Below are positions 1 through 5,308 of a DNA stretch of 5,308 bases, in pieces. Both the position numbers and the translations under genes were made by a program. The notes beneath the pieces are model-generated. The model was given only the letters and a program-made list of their open reading frames with translations. It ran no database searches and was not told where the DNA came from. Position 1 is the stretch's first letter. Every line of letters begins with the position of its first letter. The DNA is from Elusimicrobiota bacterium. Lineage in GTDB: Bacteria; Elusimicrobiota; Elusimicrobia; Elusimicrobiales; UBA9959. Where the stretch lies: positions 1 to 5,308 of the forward strand of contig JAKLEK010000116.1 of the NCBI GenBank assembly GCA_022703115.1, given 5' to 3'.

Positions 1-1
1 C

Positions 2-943
2 ATAACCGCCGGCGATCCGCTCGGTATAGGGCCTGAGATAACGGCGAAGGCCGTCGCCGCCTGCCGGCTTTCCGGCTCCGAACTTACCGTGATCGGGGAC
101 AGCGCCGCGCTTAAAGAGCAAGGGTTCCATCCCGGAAATATTCCCTTGATACCGATGGACGTTCCGCGGAGGCTCGGCGGGAAACGCGGACCGCGCGCAG
201 AAGCCGGGCTGGCCTCCTTCAAAGCGGTAGAGTTGGCCCTGGACCTGCTTGAAAAAGGCTTTTTCGACGCGCTCGTAACGGCGCCTGTCTCGAAGGAAGC
301 GTGGGAACTGGCCGGCCTGCCTTACGCCGGACACACCGACCTCTTCCGACGCCGGACGGGGCGCGAGCCGCTGATGGGCTTCACCTGCGGCCGGGTTACG
401 GCCGCCTTGGTCACCGAGCATGTCCCTCTTAAGCTTCTGTCCGGCCGCATAACAGGAGCCCTGGTCCGGGAGAAGGCCCGCCTTTTTTCCGGCGCGCTGA
501 AGGAATTCGGGCAGGCGAGGCCGCGGCTAATACTCTCGGCTCTTAACCCGCATGCCGGCGACGGCGGACTTCTCGGGCGGGAGGAGATATCGGTACTGAC
601 CCCGGCTGTCCGGCGCCTGCGACGGGAGGGGGTGGACATCTCCGGGCCGGCGCCCGGAGACTCCGCCTGGAAACGGCACCTGAACGGCGGCTGCGACGGG
701 CTGCTCTGCCTCTATCACGACCAGGCGCTGACGCCGCTCAAGATACTGAAGGAAGCCGCGAACGCGGTACATTGGACATGGGGACTTCCCTTCACCAGGA
801 CCTCGCCGGTGCACGGCACGGCTTTCGACATCGCGGGGCGCGGGAAGGCCGACCCGTCCGGCATGGCGGCCGCTCTACGTTTCGCGGCCAGGTGGGTAAA
901 AAAAAACGTAAAGCGTGAAGAGCGGAGGACGGGTAGGACCTGA
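2..943 (+). CDS. pdxA: 4-hydroxythreonine-4-phosphate dehydrogenase PdxA (5'-partial)
   Basis: PdxA oxidises 4-phosphooxy-L-threonine with NAD(P); the product decarboxylates and is then used by PdxJ to make pyridoxine 5'-phosphate in the DXP-dependent vitamin B6 pathway, in the cytoplasm. The reading frame is open from the window edge and begins with the family's N-terminal signature ITAGDPLGIGPEI, so only about 5-12 residues should be missing; 313 residues are visible against a usual 320-330. A GTG at 89 is internal, not the start. Further family motifs follow in order: GHTD (substrate-binding His-Thr, His codon at 332), LNPHAGDGG and LYHDQ (metal-binding histidines), then RTSPVHGTAFDIAG with the third metal histidine. 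The residue before that last histidine is Val where Asp is usual, and the preceding stretch reads AVHWTWGLP rather than the common AVNVTLGLP. The last 15 or so residues (VKKNVKREERRTGRT) are encoded by an A9 tract and a terminator-like repeat. PdxA2-type paralogues (threonate catabolism) cannot be fully excluded, but no catabolic neighbours are seen. Confidence 0.95.
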   Translation: MTAGDPLGIGPEITAKAVAACRLSGSELTVIGDSAALKEQGFHPGNIPLIPMDVPRRLGGKRGPRAEAGLASFKAVELALDLLEKGFFDALVTAPVSKEAWELAGLPYAGHTDLFRRRTGREPLMGFTCGRVTAALVTEHVPLKLLSGRITGALVREKARLFSGALKEFGQARPRLILSALNPHAGDGGLLGREEISVLTPAVRRLRREGVDISGPAPGDSAWKRHLNGGCDGLLCLYHDQALTPLKILKEAANAVHWTWGLPFTRTSPVHGTAFDIAGRGKADPSGMAAALRFAARWVKKNVKREERRTGRT

Positions 944-968
944 CCGCCAGGTTTCACGCTTTACGTTT
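904..968 (-). terminator. Hairpin terminator for the minus-strand gene, overlapping the pdxA 3' end
   Basis: Positions 904-919 and 953-968 form a perfect 16-bp inverted repeat with a 33-nt loop. Read on the minus strand, the stem is followed by a run of T (complement of the nine A at 898-906), the classic arrangement of a factor-independent terminator. The minus-strand gene's TGA stop (968-970) touches the base of the stem, so this most likely ends that transcript. On the plus strand there is no clean T tract after the stem, so pdxA termination here would be weaker. The loop carries a second small inverted repeat (938-942 with 948-952), which may compact it. The loop is long for a textbook terminator. 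Confidence 0.72.
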
Positions 969-972
969 CACG
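907..972. repeat. Inverted clusters of a 7-nt repeat (CGTRAAR)
   Basis: The hairpin arms consist of heptamers. On the plus strand CGTAAAG and CGTGAAG are adjacent at 907-920. At 952-972 three adjacent heptamers read TTTCACG, CTTTACG, TTTCACG, which on the other strand are CGTGAAA, CGTAAAG, CGTGAAA. The phase is exactly 7 nt in both clusters and the clusters are in opposite orientation. The right cluster extends over the last codon and stop of the minus-strand gene. Whether this is a dispersed repeat family in the genome cannot be told from one locus. Confidence 0.6.
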
Positions 973-1762
973 GCACCTGCTGCAGCTTCACCGCGGGTCT
1001 TTTCGGGACCGGCACCGCGGAATAAAGGTCTTTTTCCCTCCCGCCAGAGCCCGCGGCCATGGCCAGGGGGTCCACCCGGTAGAGCACCACCGTCTCACCG
1101 GCCGTTCTTTTCAATCCGGCGACCTTGAATATGGCGCTGGGAAGGTCGGAAAGCGAGACCAGGATAAGCATGCTCTCCCTGGAAAAATCGGCTTCGGGAA
1201 AACTCCCGGCATGCGAATCCGCGAAAGCTTTCCAGGTGGCGGACCCGCTGAAGAGCTGATAACCTACGGGGGCGGCTATCAGACTTTTGCCTCCGGCCAC
1301 GGACTTGCCGTTTTCCCATGGAAGGGGCATGGAGGCCGGGGCGAGCGGCCGGGATGGCTCCACGCTCTTGAGCCTCACCTTCTTCCCCGTGTCGGTCTCG
1401 CTCAGCCGGACCGGAGGCACCCTGGGCTCTTTGTCCCCTGACATCTCGGAGAGGGCGGACATTACGTCCTTCGGTTCTTCCGCGACGCCTTCGAACTCGG
1501 CGCTCCTGACCAGCATCCTGGCCGCGCCGGGGCCGTCATCGGCGGTGGAGAGCTTTATACCGTAGGAGGGAGGAGCGCTTTCACGGATACCGGCGCTGGC
1601 CCTGGCTTCGGCCAGCAGCCTTTCGGCCGCGGCGCCGGCGCCGGGAGCGGGGACCTCGGGAGAGGGGGCGGAACGATAGGACACTACCGCGCCGGCGGCA
1701 AGGGCCCCCAGGACGGCGGAGGAAAGGAACGGCGCCTTTTTGTACCTGAAATTGAACGCCAT
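968..1762 (-). CDS. Membrane-anchored protein with a PrcB_C-like C-terminal domain, function unknown
   Basis: This is a 264-residue protein. Residues 1-9 are short and basic (ending RYKK), and residues 10-28 form one hydrophobic segment (APFLSSAVLGALAAGAVVS). This fits a signal anchor or uncleaved signal peptide that leaves the rest outside the cytoplasm. Residues 30-165 are rich in Ala, Pro, Ser and Glu and look largely disordered. Residues 168-264 look folded: a W-x-x-F segment, then DFSRESMLILVSLSDLPSA, a short beta-rich stretch ending VVLYRVDP, and a final PAVKLQQVP. This order resembles PrcB_C-type domains (a DF..E.vi strand, a lysine/valine-rich hairpin, a late P-x-V-K strand), but the family's usual G..PTGGY motif is absent, so the match is only suggestive. 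The ATG at 1760-1762 is chosen because it places the hydrophobic segment correctly; no clear Shine-Dalgarno precedes it. The gene converges on pdxA and diverges from the GYF-like gene. Confidence 0.78.
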   Translation of the reverse strand: MAFNFRYKKAPFLSSAVLGALAAGAVVSYRSAPSPEVPAPGAGAAAERLLAEARASAGIRESAPPSYGIKLSTADDGPGAARMLVRSAEFEGVAEEPKDVMSALSEMSGDKEPRVPPVRLSETDTGKKVRLKSVEPSRPLAPASMPLPWENGKSVAGGKSLIAAPVGYQLFSGSATWKAFADSHAGSFPEADFSRESMLILVSLSDLPSAIFKVAGLKRTAGETVVLYRVDPLAMAAGSGGREKDLYSAVPVPKRPAVKLQQVP

Positions 1763-1862
1763 GCTCAGGATGAATTGTACAATAATTTAACTGGCAGTTC
1801 TTATTTCCGTAACAGCCCGGCGGTAAACTTGTCATTGAACCATGGAGAAGCCGGGAACGGGG

Positions 1863-1885
1863 GCCGGCCATTAAGCGCGGCCGGC
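1863..1885 (+). other. Small GC-rich hairpin in the leader of the GYF-like gene
   Basis: GCCGGCC (1863-1869) and GGCCGGC (1879-1885) are perfect inverted 7-mers around a 9-nt loop, about 40 bp before the start codon and about 27 bp before the ribosome binding site. No T tract follows, so it is not an intrinsic terminator. It could stabilise the leader or be chance in GC-rich DNA. No riboswitch pattern is recognised. Confidence 0.25.
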
Positions 1886-1912
1886 GGTCGGCAGGACTTA
1901 AAGTTAGCTCTC

Positions 1913-1918
1913 AAGGAG
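1913..1918 (+). promoter_or_regulatory. Ribosome binding site AAGGAG of the GYF-like gene
   Basis: AAGGAG lies 7 nt before the ATG at 1926. This is a strong Shine-Dalgarno at ideal distance and supports that start over any internal one, since the domain signature begins immediately after the methionine. Confidence 0.85.
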
Positions 1919-1925
1919 CCTGATC

Positions 1926-3662
1926 ATGAAATACTGGGCATATGTGAATAACGAGATACTGGGGCCCTACGAGAAGGAGAAACTTCTCGAGCTGCCGGTC
2001 TTCAGCGCAGCGACCCTTTTATGCCCGCAGGCCCCTGTCGGAGAAAAGACCGAGGAATGGAAAGAGGCCTCCGCATATCCGGAGATAGCCGCGATCCTGA
2101 AACAATCAGGGGCTCAGGCTCCGCAGAACGCGCAGGCGTCGGGACCGGCCGCGGCTCAGGGAGCCGCGCCGGCGGCGCAGGCCCCGGAACCAAGCCTCAC
2201 CACCTCCCGCAGGCTGAGCGCGCTGGCCAAGCCGGTAGAGCCTACCCCCCCTCCGTCCCAGGAGATAGCTTCCCCACTGGAAGTCAACCAGCTGGGATCA
2301 GCCAAGAGCGCCCCCGGAAAGGACGAGCCCAGTTTCGCCCCCAGCTTCGACCCACTCACCATCTCGGAAATAAGAAAACGCGGTTCCTCCCCTCAGCAGG
2401 AGAGCCCCAAGCCGGCCGCCGCGGCCGAACAACCGGCCGAGATACAGCCGCAATCCGAACCGCAGCATACGGCGGCCCAGCCGCCTGAGCGGTTCTCCAG
2501 CGGGGCGGAACCCGCCGCCGGCGCCGCTCCGGCCGGACAGCCGTTGTCGATATCAGCCCTGGATAACAAGGCGATAGAGGACATAAACGCGAAGCTGGAC
2601 GTAACGACCCGGATCGGCGCTACCAAGGACGACATAGAGATACTGAAAGAGCGCATCACCCACATCGGCGAAACCCTGGCGGCCATGAAGAACGACCAGT
2701 TCCATCAGGAACTTATAGAGAAAGTGAACCGACTGGAGACGGCGGTCTCGGAGATCAAAGGGGCGCTGGCTCAGCGCTCCCCTGCGCCTCAGGCCGCGCC
2801 GATGGAGCGGCAGCCGGAGCCGGCCCTTCAGCCACGCAGGGAGCCGCCTCAGGCCGCGCTTACTTCTGCCGAGGCCAGGCCGCCGAAAGCCGGCACGGAA
2901 ACCGTCATCGTCGACCAAGGGTCCAGGGGAAAAGCCTCCGGCGGTATAGTGAAGAGGGCGTTAAAGTTCGTCCTTGTCCTGGCAGGGCTGGCCGTGGCGC
3001 TGTTCGGGACCGTAGTGGCTATGAAATTTTTCGGGGGTCCGGACCTGACCGGCCTGCTGCCGGTAAAACCCGCCTTCCTGGCGGAGACGCCGGCGGAACC
3101 GCCGGCCGACGCTCCGTTCCAGCAGGACGGAGGGGCGCAGGCGGCCGCCGGACAGGCCTCCACTCCCGCTCCGGCCGCGGCCAAAAAGGACATCTCTCCC
3201 GAGATCATCTTTTTCGGCAGGCAGTATGCCCTGAAAACGGGAGGGCCTATACTGGAGGGAAAGATTTCCGAGGACGCGGCCTTCCGGAAAGGGAATTTCA
3301 ACAAACTGGACTGGCAGGCCCGCGAGCTGCCTGGCGGAACCTTCGAATTGAGCGCATCCATCCCGCTGCTGGACAATTCCGGCAAGCTGTCCTATCGCTA
3401 CGAAGTCGATTACGCGGGGAAGAGCCTGAAGGCGATGGACGCCATGTCGCAGAAACCGCTGGACGCGCTGGCGGCCCAGAAACCGGCGAAGCCGGCGGCG
3501 AAAGCCCGCGGTCAGCAGCCGGCCAGGGCGAAAGCCGGGGCCAAACGCTCCGCCGCGAAGAACGTCCCGCCGAAGCCCGGGGCCGCGGCAAAAACCGCCC
3601 CCGCCGCTTCGCCTGACGAAGAGTACGAGTACGTATACGAGGACGAAGCCGGCGCGGAGTGA
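1926..3662 (+). CDS. GYF_2-like domain, coiled-coil, single-pass membrane protein of unknown function
   Basis: This is a 578-residue multidomain protein. Residues 2-60 resemble the GYF_2 (DUF4339-type) domain: a W-x-Y-V strand, NNEILGPY, and a later EEW tryptophan (W45), followed by a helix. In other proteins this module usually sits at the N-terminus of membrane proteins and is thought to bind peptides. Residues 62-205 are Pro/Ala/Gln/Glu-rich and probably disordered. Residues 213-283 are heptad-like and charged, a likely coiled coil (DDIEILKERI, ELIEKVNRLETAVSEIK). A second Pro-rich linker runs to about 338. Residues 345-366 form one hydrophobic helix preceded by K/R (VKRALK), so the N-terminus should be cytoplasmic and the rest outside. 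Residues 422-515 look like a small beta-rich folded domain that I do not recognise. A Lys/Ala/Pro-rich segment (516-563) and an acidic Tyr/Glu tail (564-578) close the protein. The start is fixed by a good AAGGAG. It diverges from the PrcB_C-like gene and converges on ddl. A specific function cannot be assigned. Confidence 0.85.
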   Translation: MKYWAYVNNEILGPYEKEKLLELPVFSAATLLCPQAPVGEKTEEWKEASAYPEIAAILKQSGAQAPQNAQASGPAAAQGAAPAAQAPEPSLTTSRRLSALAKPVEPTPPPSQEIASPLEVNQLGSAKSAPGKDEPSFAPSFDPLTISEIRKRGSSPQQESPKPAAAAEQPAEIQPQSEPQHTAAQPPERFSSGAEPAAGAAPAGQPLSISALDNKAIEDINAKLDVTTRIGATKDDIEILKERITHIGETLAAMKNDQFHQELIEKVNRLETAVSEIKGALAQRSPAPQAAPMERQPEPALQPRREPPQAALTSAEARPPKAGTETVIVDQGSRGKASGGIVKRALKFVLVLAGLAVALFGTVVAMKFFGGPDLTGLLPVKPAFLAETPAEPPADAPFQQDGGAQAAAGQASTPAPAAAKKDISPEIIFFGRQYALKTGGPILEGKISEDAAFRKGNFNKLDWQARELPGGTFELSASIPLLDNSGKLSYRYEVDYAGKSLKAMDAMSQKPLDALAAQKPAKPAAKARGQQPARAKAGAKRSAAKNVPPKPGAAAKTAPAASPDEEYEYVYEDEAGAE

Positions 3663-3677
3663 ACTTAACAGCGCCGG
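3649..3677. terminator. Weak hairpin between the convergent GYF-like and ddl genes
   Basis: CCGGCGC (3649-3655) and GCGCCGG (3671-3677) form a perfect 7-bp stem with a 15-nt loop that contains the TGA of the GYF-like gene. It sits where two convergent transcripts must end, only 22 bp separating the stop codons. No T tract follows on either strand, so it is at best a poor intrinsic terminator; Rho or transcript collision may end transcription here instead. Confidence 0.3.
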
Positions 3678-3684
3678 AGCCCCG

Positions 3685-4755
3685 TCACCCTCTTACGGTC
3701 TTCAGCCGGCCCCTGGCGCGCCGCCGGTCGAGAGCGAGCCGGACCAGCCTGTCCACCAGACGCACTATATCCACCCCGGTATTCTTCCAGAGCGTGGGGT
3801 AAAGGCTGTGCGACGTGAAGCCCGGGATCGTGTTTATCTCCCCGAAATAGAACCGCTTCTCTTCGGCCGGGTCCAGGAAGAAATCCACCCTGGCCATGCC
3901 GTGACAGCCCAGCGCGCGGAAGACCTTTACGGCCGCCGCGCGCAGTTTTTCCTCGGTCCGGCGTGAAAGCCCGGCCGGAACGGCGAAATCCATGCCGTTC
4001 TCGTCCAGATACTTCGCCTCGTAATCGTAGAACTCATGCCCGCCCTTCGGGATGACCTCCCCCGCCACGCTGGCCGCCGCGCCGGACGCTGAGCCGAGGA
4101 CCCCGCAGACGATCTCGCGGGCCCGGTCCACGCCTTTTTCTATCATCACGGAAGAGTCGAAACGGGAGGCGAAGGCCACCGCCCGGGGAAGGTCCCTGAG
4201 CGCCTTTACCTTCACCACGCCCACCGATGAGCCGAGCCGGACCGGCTTCACGAAAAGCGGCAGGCCCAGCCGGGCGGAGGCCCTGAGTTCCGACGGGCCC
4301 GCCCTGCCGCCTTCCACCACCACGTGCGGGAGGACCGGGAGGCCGTTAGCCTCGGCTATGCTCTTGCTCAGGACCTTGTCCATACCGGCGGCGGAGGCCA
4401 GGATCCCGGACCCGACGTACGGGATGTCCAGCAGTTCCAGAAAGCCCTGGAGGGCTCCGTCCTCCCCCGTAGACCCGTGCACCAGCGGGAACACCGCGTC
4501 GACCTTCATTGCCCTGGCCCCGAGAGTGAAGCCGCCCTTCTCCATGGACAGTCCGACCTTCCGGCCGGAAAGCGACCCGCGCCCGACGAAAGCCCCGCGG
4601 GCGACCAGCCGCCATGCTCCTCGTCTGGGGATATATACCGGCATGACCGAATAGCCGGCCATATGAAGTTTATCCGTCACCGTACGGGCCGACTCCACGG
4701 AGACTTCATGTTCCGCCGACCGCCCGCCGAAAAGCACGCATATTCTCTTTTTCAT
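3685..4755 (-). CDS. ddl: D-alanine--D-alanine ligase
   Basis: Ddl is an ATP-grasp enzyme that joins two D-alanines using ATP in the cytoplasm, supplying the dipeptide that MurF adds to the peptidoglycan precursor. The 356-residue protein is complete and matches the longer DdlA/VanA-size class rather than the roughly 306-residue DdlB class. Visible landmarks are FGGRSAEHEVS with the N-terminal glutamate E15, HGSTGEDG (93-100), ATP-binding K170, GSSVG (175-179), the omega-loop signature FYDYEAKY (242-249), and the magnesium ligands D291 (RVDFF), E306 and N308 (GEINTIPGFTS). The tyrosine-containing YDYEAKY loop is typical of true D-Ala-D-Ala ligases and argues against a D-Ala-D-Lac (VanA-type) enzyme. 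The ATG start is supported by GGAGG (complement of 4763-4767) at 7-nt spacing. It follows mnmA on the same strand after 38 bp and is probably transcribed with it. Confidence 0.97.
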   Translation of the reverse strand: MKKRICVLFGGRSAEHEVSVESARTVTDKLHMAGYSVMPVYIPRRGAWRLVARGAFVGRGSLSGRKVGLSMEKGGFTLGARAMKVDAVFPLVHGSTGEDGALQGFLELLDIPYVGSGILASAAGMDKVLSKSIAEANGLPVLPHVVVEGGRAGPSELRASARLGLPLFVKPVRLGSSVGVVKVKALRDLPRAVAFASRFDSSVMIEKGVDRAREIVCGVLGSASGAAASVAGEVIPKGGHEFYDYEAKYLDENGMDFAVPAGLSRRTEEKLRAAAVKVFRALGCHGMARVDFFLDPAEEKRFYFGEINTIPGFTSHSLYPTLWKNTGVDIVRLVDRLVRLALDRRRARGRLKTVRG

Positions 4756-4762
4756 ATTCCTT

Positions 4763-4767
4763 CCTCC
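4763..4767 (-). promoter_or_regulatory. Ribosome binding site GGAGG of ddl
   Basis: On the minus strand GGAGG lies 7 nt before the ddl ATG, inside the 38-bp gap after the mnmA stop. I see no promoter-like or terminator-like sequence in this gap, which favours read-through from mnmA into ddl. Confidence 0.85.
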
Positions 4768-4793
4768 CGCCCGCGCGCTCCGCCGCCGGGCCG

Positions 4794-5308
4794 CTATCCT
4801 CCGACCGTTTCGATCACTCCCCCCCCGAGTACCCTGTCCCCTTCGTAGAAAACGACCGACTGTCCGGAGGCGGGCGCGAACTGCGCCTTTTCGAAGGTCC
4901 CGGAGAACCTATCCCCCTCGGAAGAGGCCACCAGACAGGCCGCTGGGACGTGCCGGTAGCGTATCTGGGCGCGGACGACATCGCCGGCCCTGGGCGGGGC
5001 GGACAGCCAGTTCATCCCCGAAGCGGTAAAAGAAGAGAAGCTGGCGTCCTCCAGGCCTCCGAGGACCACCTCGTTAGTCTCCGGCCGTAGGGCCGACACG
5101 TACAGGCGGTCCCCGCCGTATACCCCGAGGCCGCGGCGCTGGCCTATGGTATAGTTGAAATATCCGTCGTGGCGTCCAAGTATCTTCCCTTTAGAGTCCA
5201 CGATACGGCCCGGACGCGGCTTCAGGCCTTTTCCCGCGAGGTATTTCCCGTAGTCCCGGCCCTCCACGAAACAGATGTCGCTGCTCTCCCTTACGCCCGT
5301 CAAAGGCA
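4794..5308 (-). CDS. mnmA: tRNA-specific 2-thiouridylase MnmA (C-terminal part, gene continues past the window)
   Basis: MnmA adenylates U34 of Glu, Gln and Lys tRNAs and replaces the 2-oxygen with sulfur, aiding decoding in the cytoplasm. The frame is open to the window's right edge and about 171 C-terminal residues are visible, roughly half of the usual 360; the N-terminal PP-loop adenylation domain lies outside. The visible part begins in the loop carrying the second catalytic cysteine (ESSDICFV, Cys codon at 5271-5273, equivalent to Cys199 in E. coli), followed by the family signature GYFNYTIGQRRGLG (about 5165-5124), the LYVSALRPETNEVVLG strand region and the C-terminal beta-barrel that ends with VVFYEGDRVLGGGVIE. 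A TTG at 5301-5303 is internal leucine, not a start. The stop is TAG at 4794-4796. The gene is upstream of ddl in the same direction. Confidence in family is high; the missing half cannot be assessed. Confidence 0.96.
   Translation of the reverse strand, partial: PLTGVRESSDICFVEGRDYGKYLAGKGLKPRPGRIVDSKGKILGRHDGYFNYTIGQRRGLGVYGGDRLYVSALRPETNEVVLGGLEDASFSSFTASGMNWLSAPPRAGDVVRAQIRYRHVPAACLVASSEGDRFSGTFEKAQFAPASGQSVVFYEGDRVLGGGVIETVGG

Larger units (their letters stand above)
1763..1925. promoter_or_regulatory. Divergent intergenic region, probable promoters for both flanking genes
   Basis: This 163-bp gap separates two divergently transcribed genes, so at least one promoter in each direction is expected. 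About 1771-1810 is strikingly AT-rich for this GC-rich DNA. On the minus strand TACAAT (complement of 1774-1779) matches a sigma-70 -10 box at five of six positions, but I see no good -35 at 16-18 bp. If it is used, the transcript would begin only about 5 nt before the ATG, giving a nearly leaderless message, in keeping with the missing Shine-Dalgarno. For the plus direction TTAACT (1787-1792) and TAACAG (1810-1815) have 17-bp spacing but are weak matches. No repeat or operator stands out in the AT-rich part. Confidence 0.4.

Noticed and set aside
322..814. Minus-strand open frames inside pdxA
   Set aside because: They overlap a clearly recognised gene, are rich in Arg/Pro/Ser as expected for antisense frames of GC-rich coding DNA, and match no family I recognise.
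1211..1565. Plus-strand open frames antisense to the PrcB_C-like gene
   Set aside because: The minus-strand frame has a proper membrane segment and a folded C-terminus; the plus-strand frames look like compositional shadows.
1842..1874. Ten-codon open frame (MEKPGTGAGH) in the leader of the GYF-like gene
   Set aside because: It has no Shine-Dalgarno, is very short, and shows no leader-peptide signature such as repeated regulatory codons.
2100..2540. Possible tandem repeat or mobile element in the Pro/Ala-rich part of the GYF-like gene
   Set aside because: The sequence is low in complexity with repeated Ala/Pro/Gln codons, but no regular unit length or terminal repeats could be found; it reads as a disordered linker.
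3685..4755. VanA-type D-Ala-D-Lac ligase, suggesting glycopeptide resistance
   Set aside because: The omega loop carries the YDYEAKY signature of D-Ala-D-Ala ligases, and no vanH or vanX neighbours are visible.
4052..4848. Plus-strand open frames antisense to ddl, up to 200 codons
   Set aside because: Ddl on the other strand is unambiguous with all catalytic motifs, and the long antisense frames follow from GC-rich codon use.
5301..5303. TTG as the start of a short mnmA-like gene
   Set aside because: The frame continues open to the window edge and the catalytic-cysteine motif right after it belongs to the middle of MnmA, so this is an internal leucine of a gene cut by the window.

Overview
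The window looks like ordinary chromosome from a GC-rich (roughly 60-65% by eye) bacterium with peptidoglycan. It holds five protein genes, two of them cut by the window edges. I see no tRNA, rRNA, CRISPR array, insertion sequence or phage gene. The Ala/Pro-rich single-pass membrane proteins and the GYF_2-type domain would fit a deep-branching Gram-negative lineage such as Elusimicrobiota. That is a guess from protein style, not a demonstrated assignment.

Layout from left to right: (1) pdxA (vitamin B6 synthesis), plus strand, missing only its first few codons. (2) A minus-strand gene for a membrane-anchored protein with a C-terminal domain that weakly resembles PrcB_C. It converges on pdxA, and a 16-bp hairpin followed on the minus strand by a T tract lies between and partly inside the two genes. 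(3) A 163-bp divergent intergenic region with an AT-rich core. (4) A plus-strand gene for a 578-residue protein with a GYF_2-like domain, coiled coil, single membrane segment, a small C-terminal domain and an acidic tyrosine-rich tail. (5) A minus-strand pair, mnmA (C-terminal half) followed by ddl, 38 bp apart and probably co-transcribed, converging on the GYF-like gene.

The recognisable genes are housekeeping: pyridoxal phosphate synthesis (pdxA), D-Ala-D-Ala formation for peptidoglycan (ddl) and tRNA wobble-uridine 2-thiolation (mnmA). The two unknown proteins are divergently transcribed neighbours, both predicted to be anchored in the inner membrane with an extracytoplasmic C-terminal domain. 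They may share regulation or act in the same compartment, but nothing in the sequence proves it.

I found no convincing undescribed multi-gene system. The points most worth a second look are the heptameric repeat/terminator that supplies the C-terminal codons of pdxA, the slippage-prone A9 tract just before it, substitutions next to a metal-binding histidine of PdxA, and the unusual architecture of the GYF-like membrane protein.
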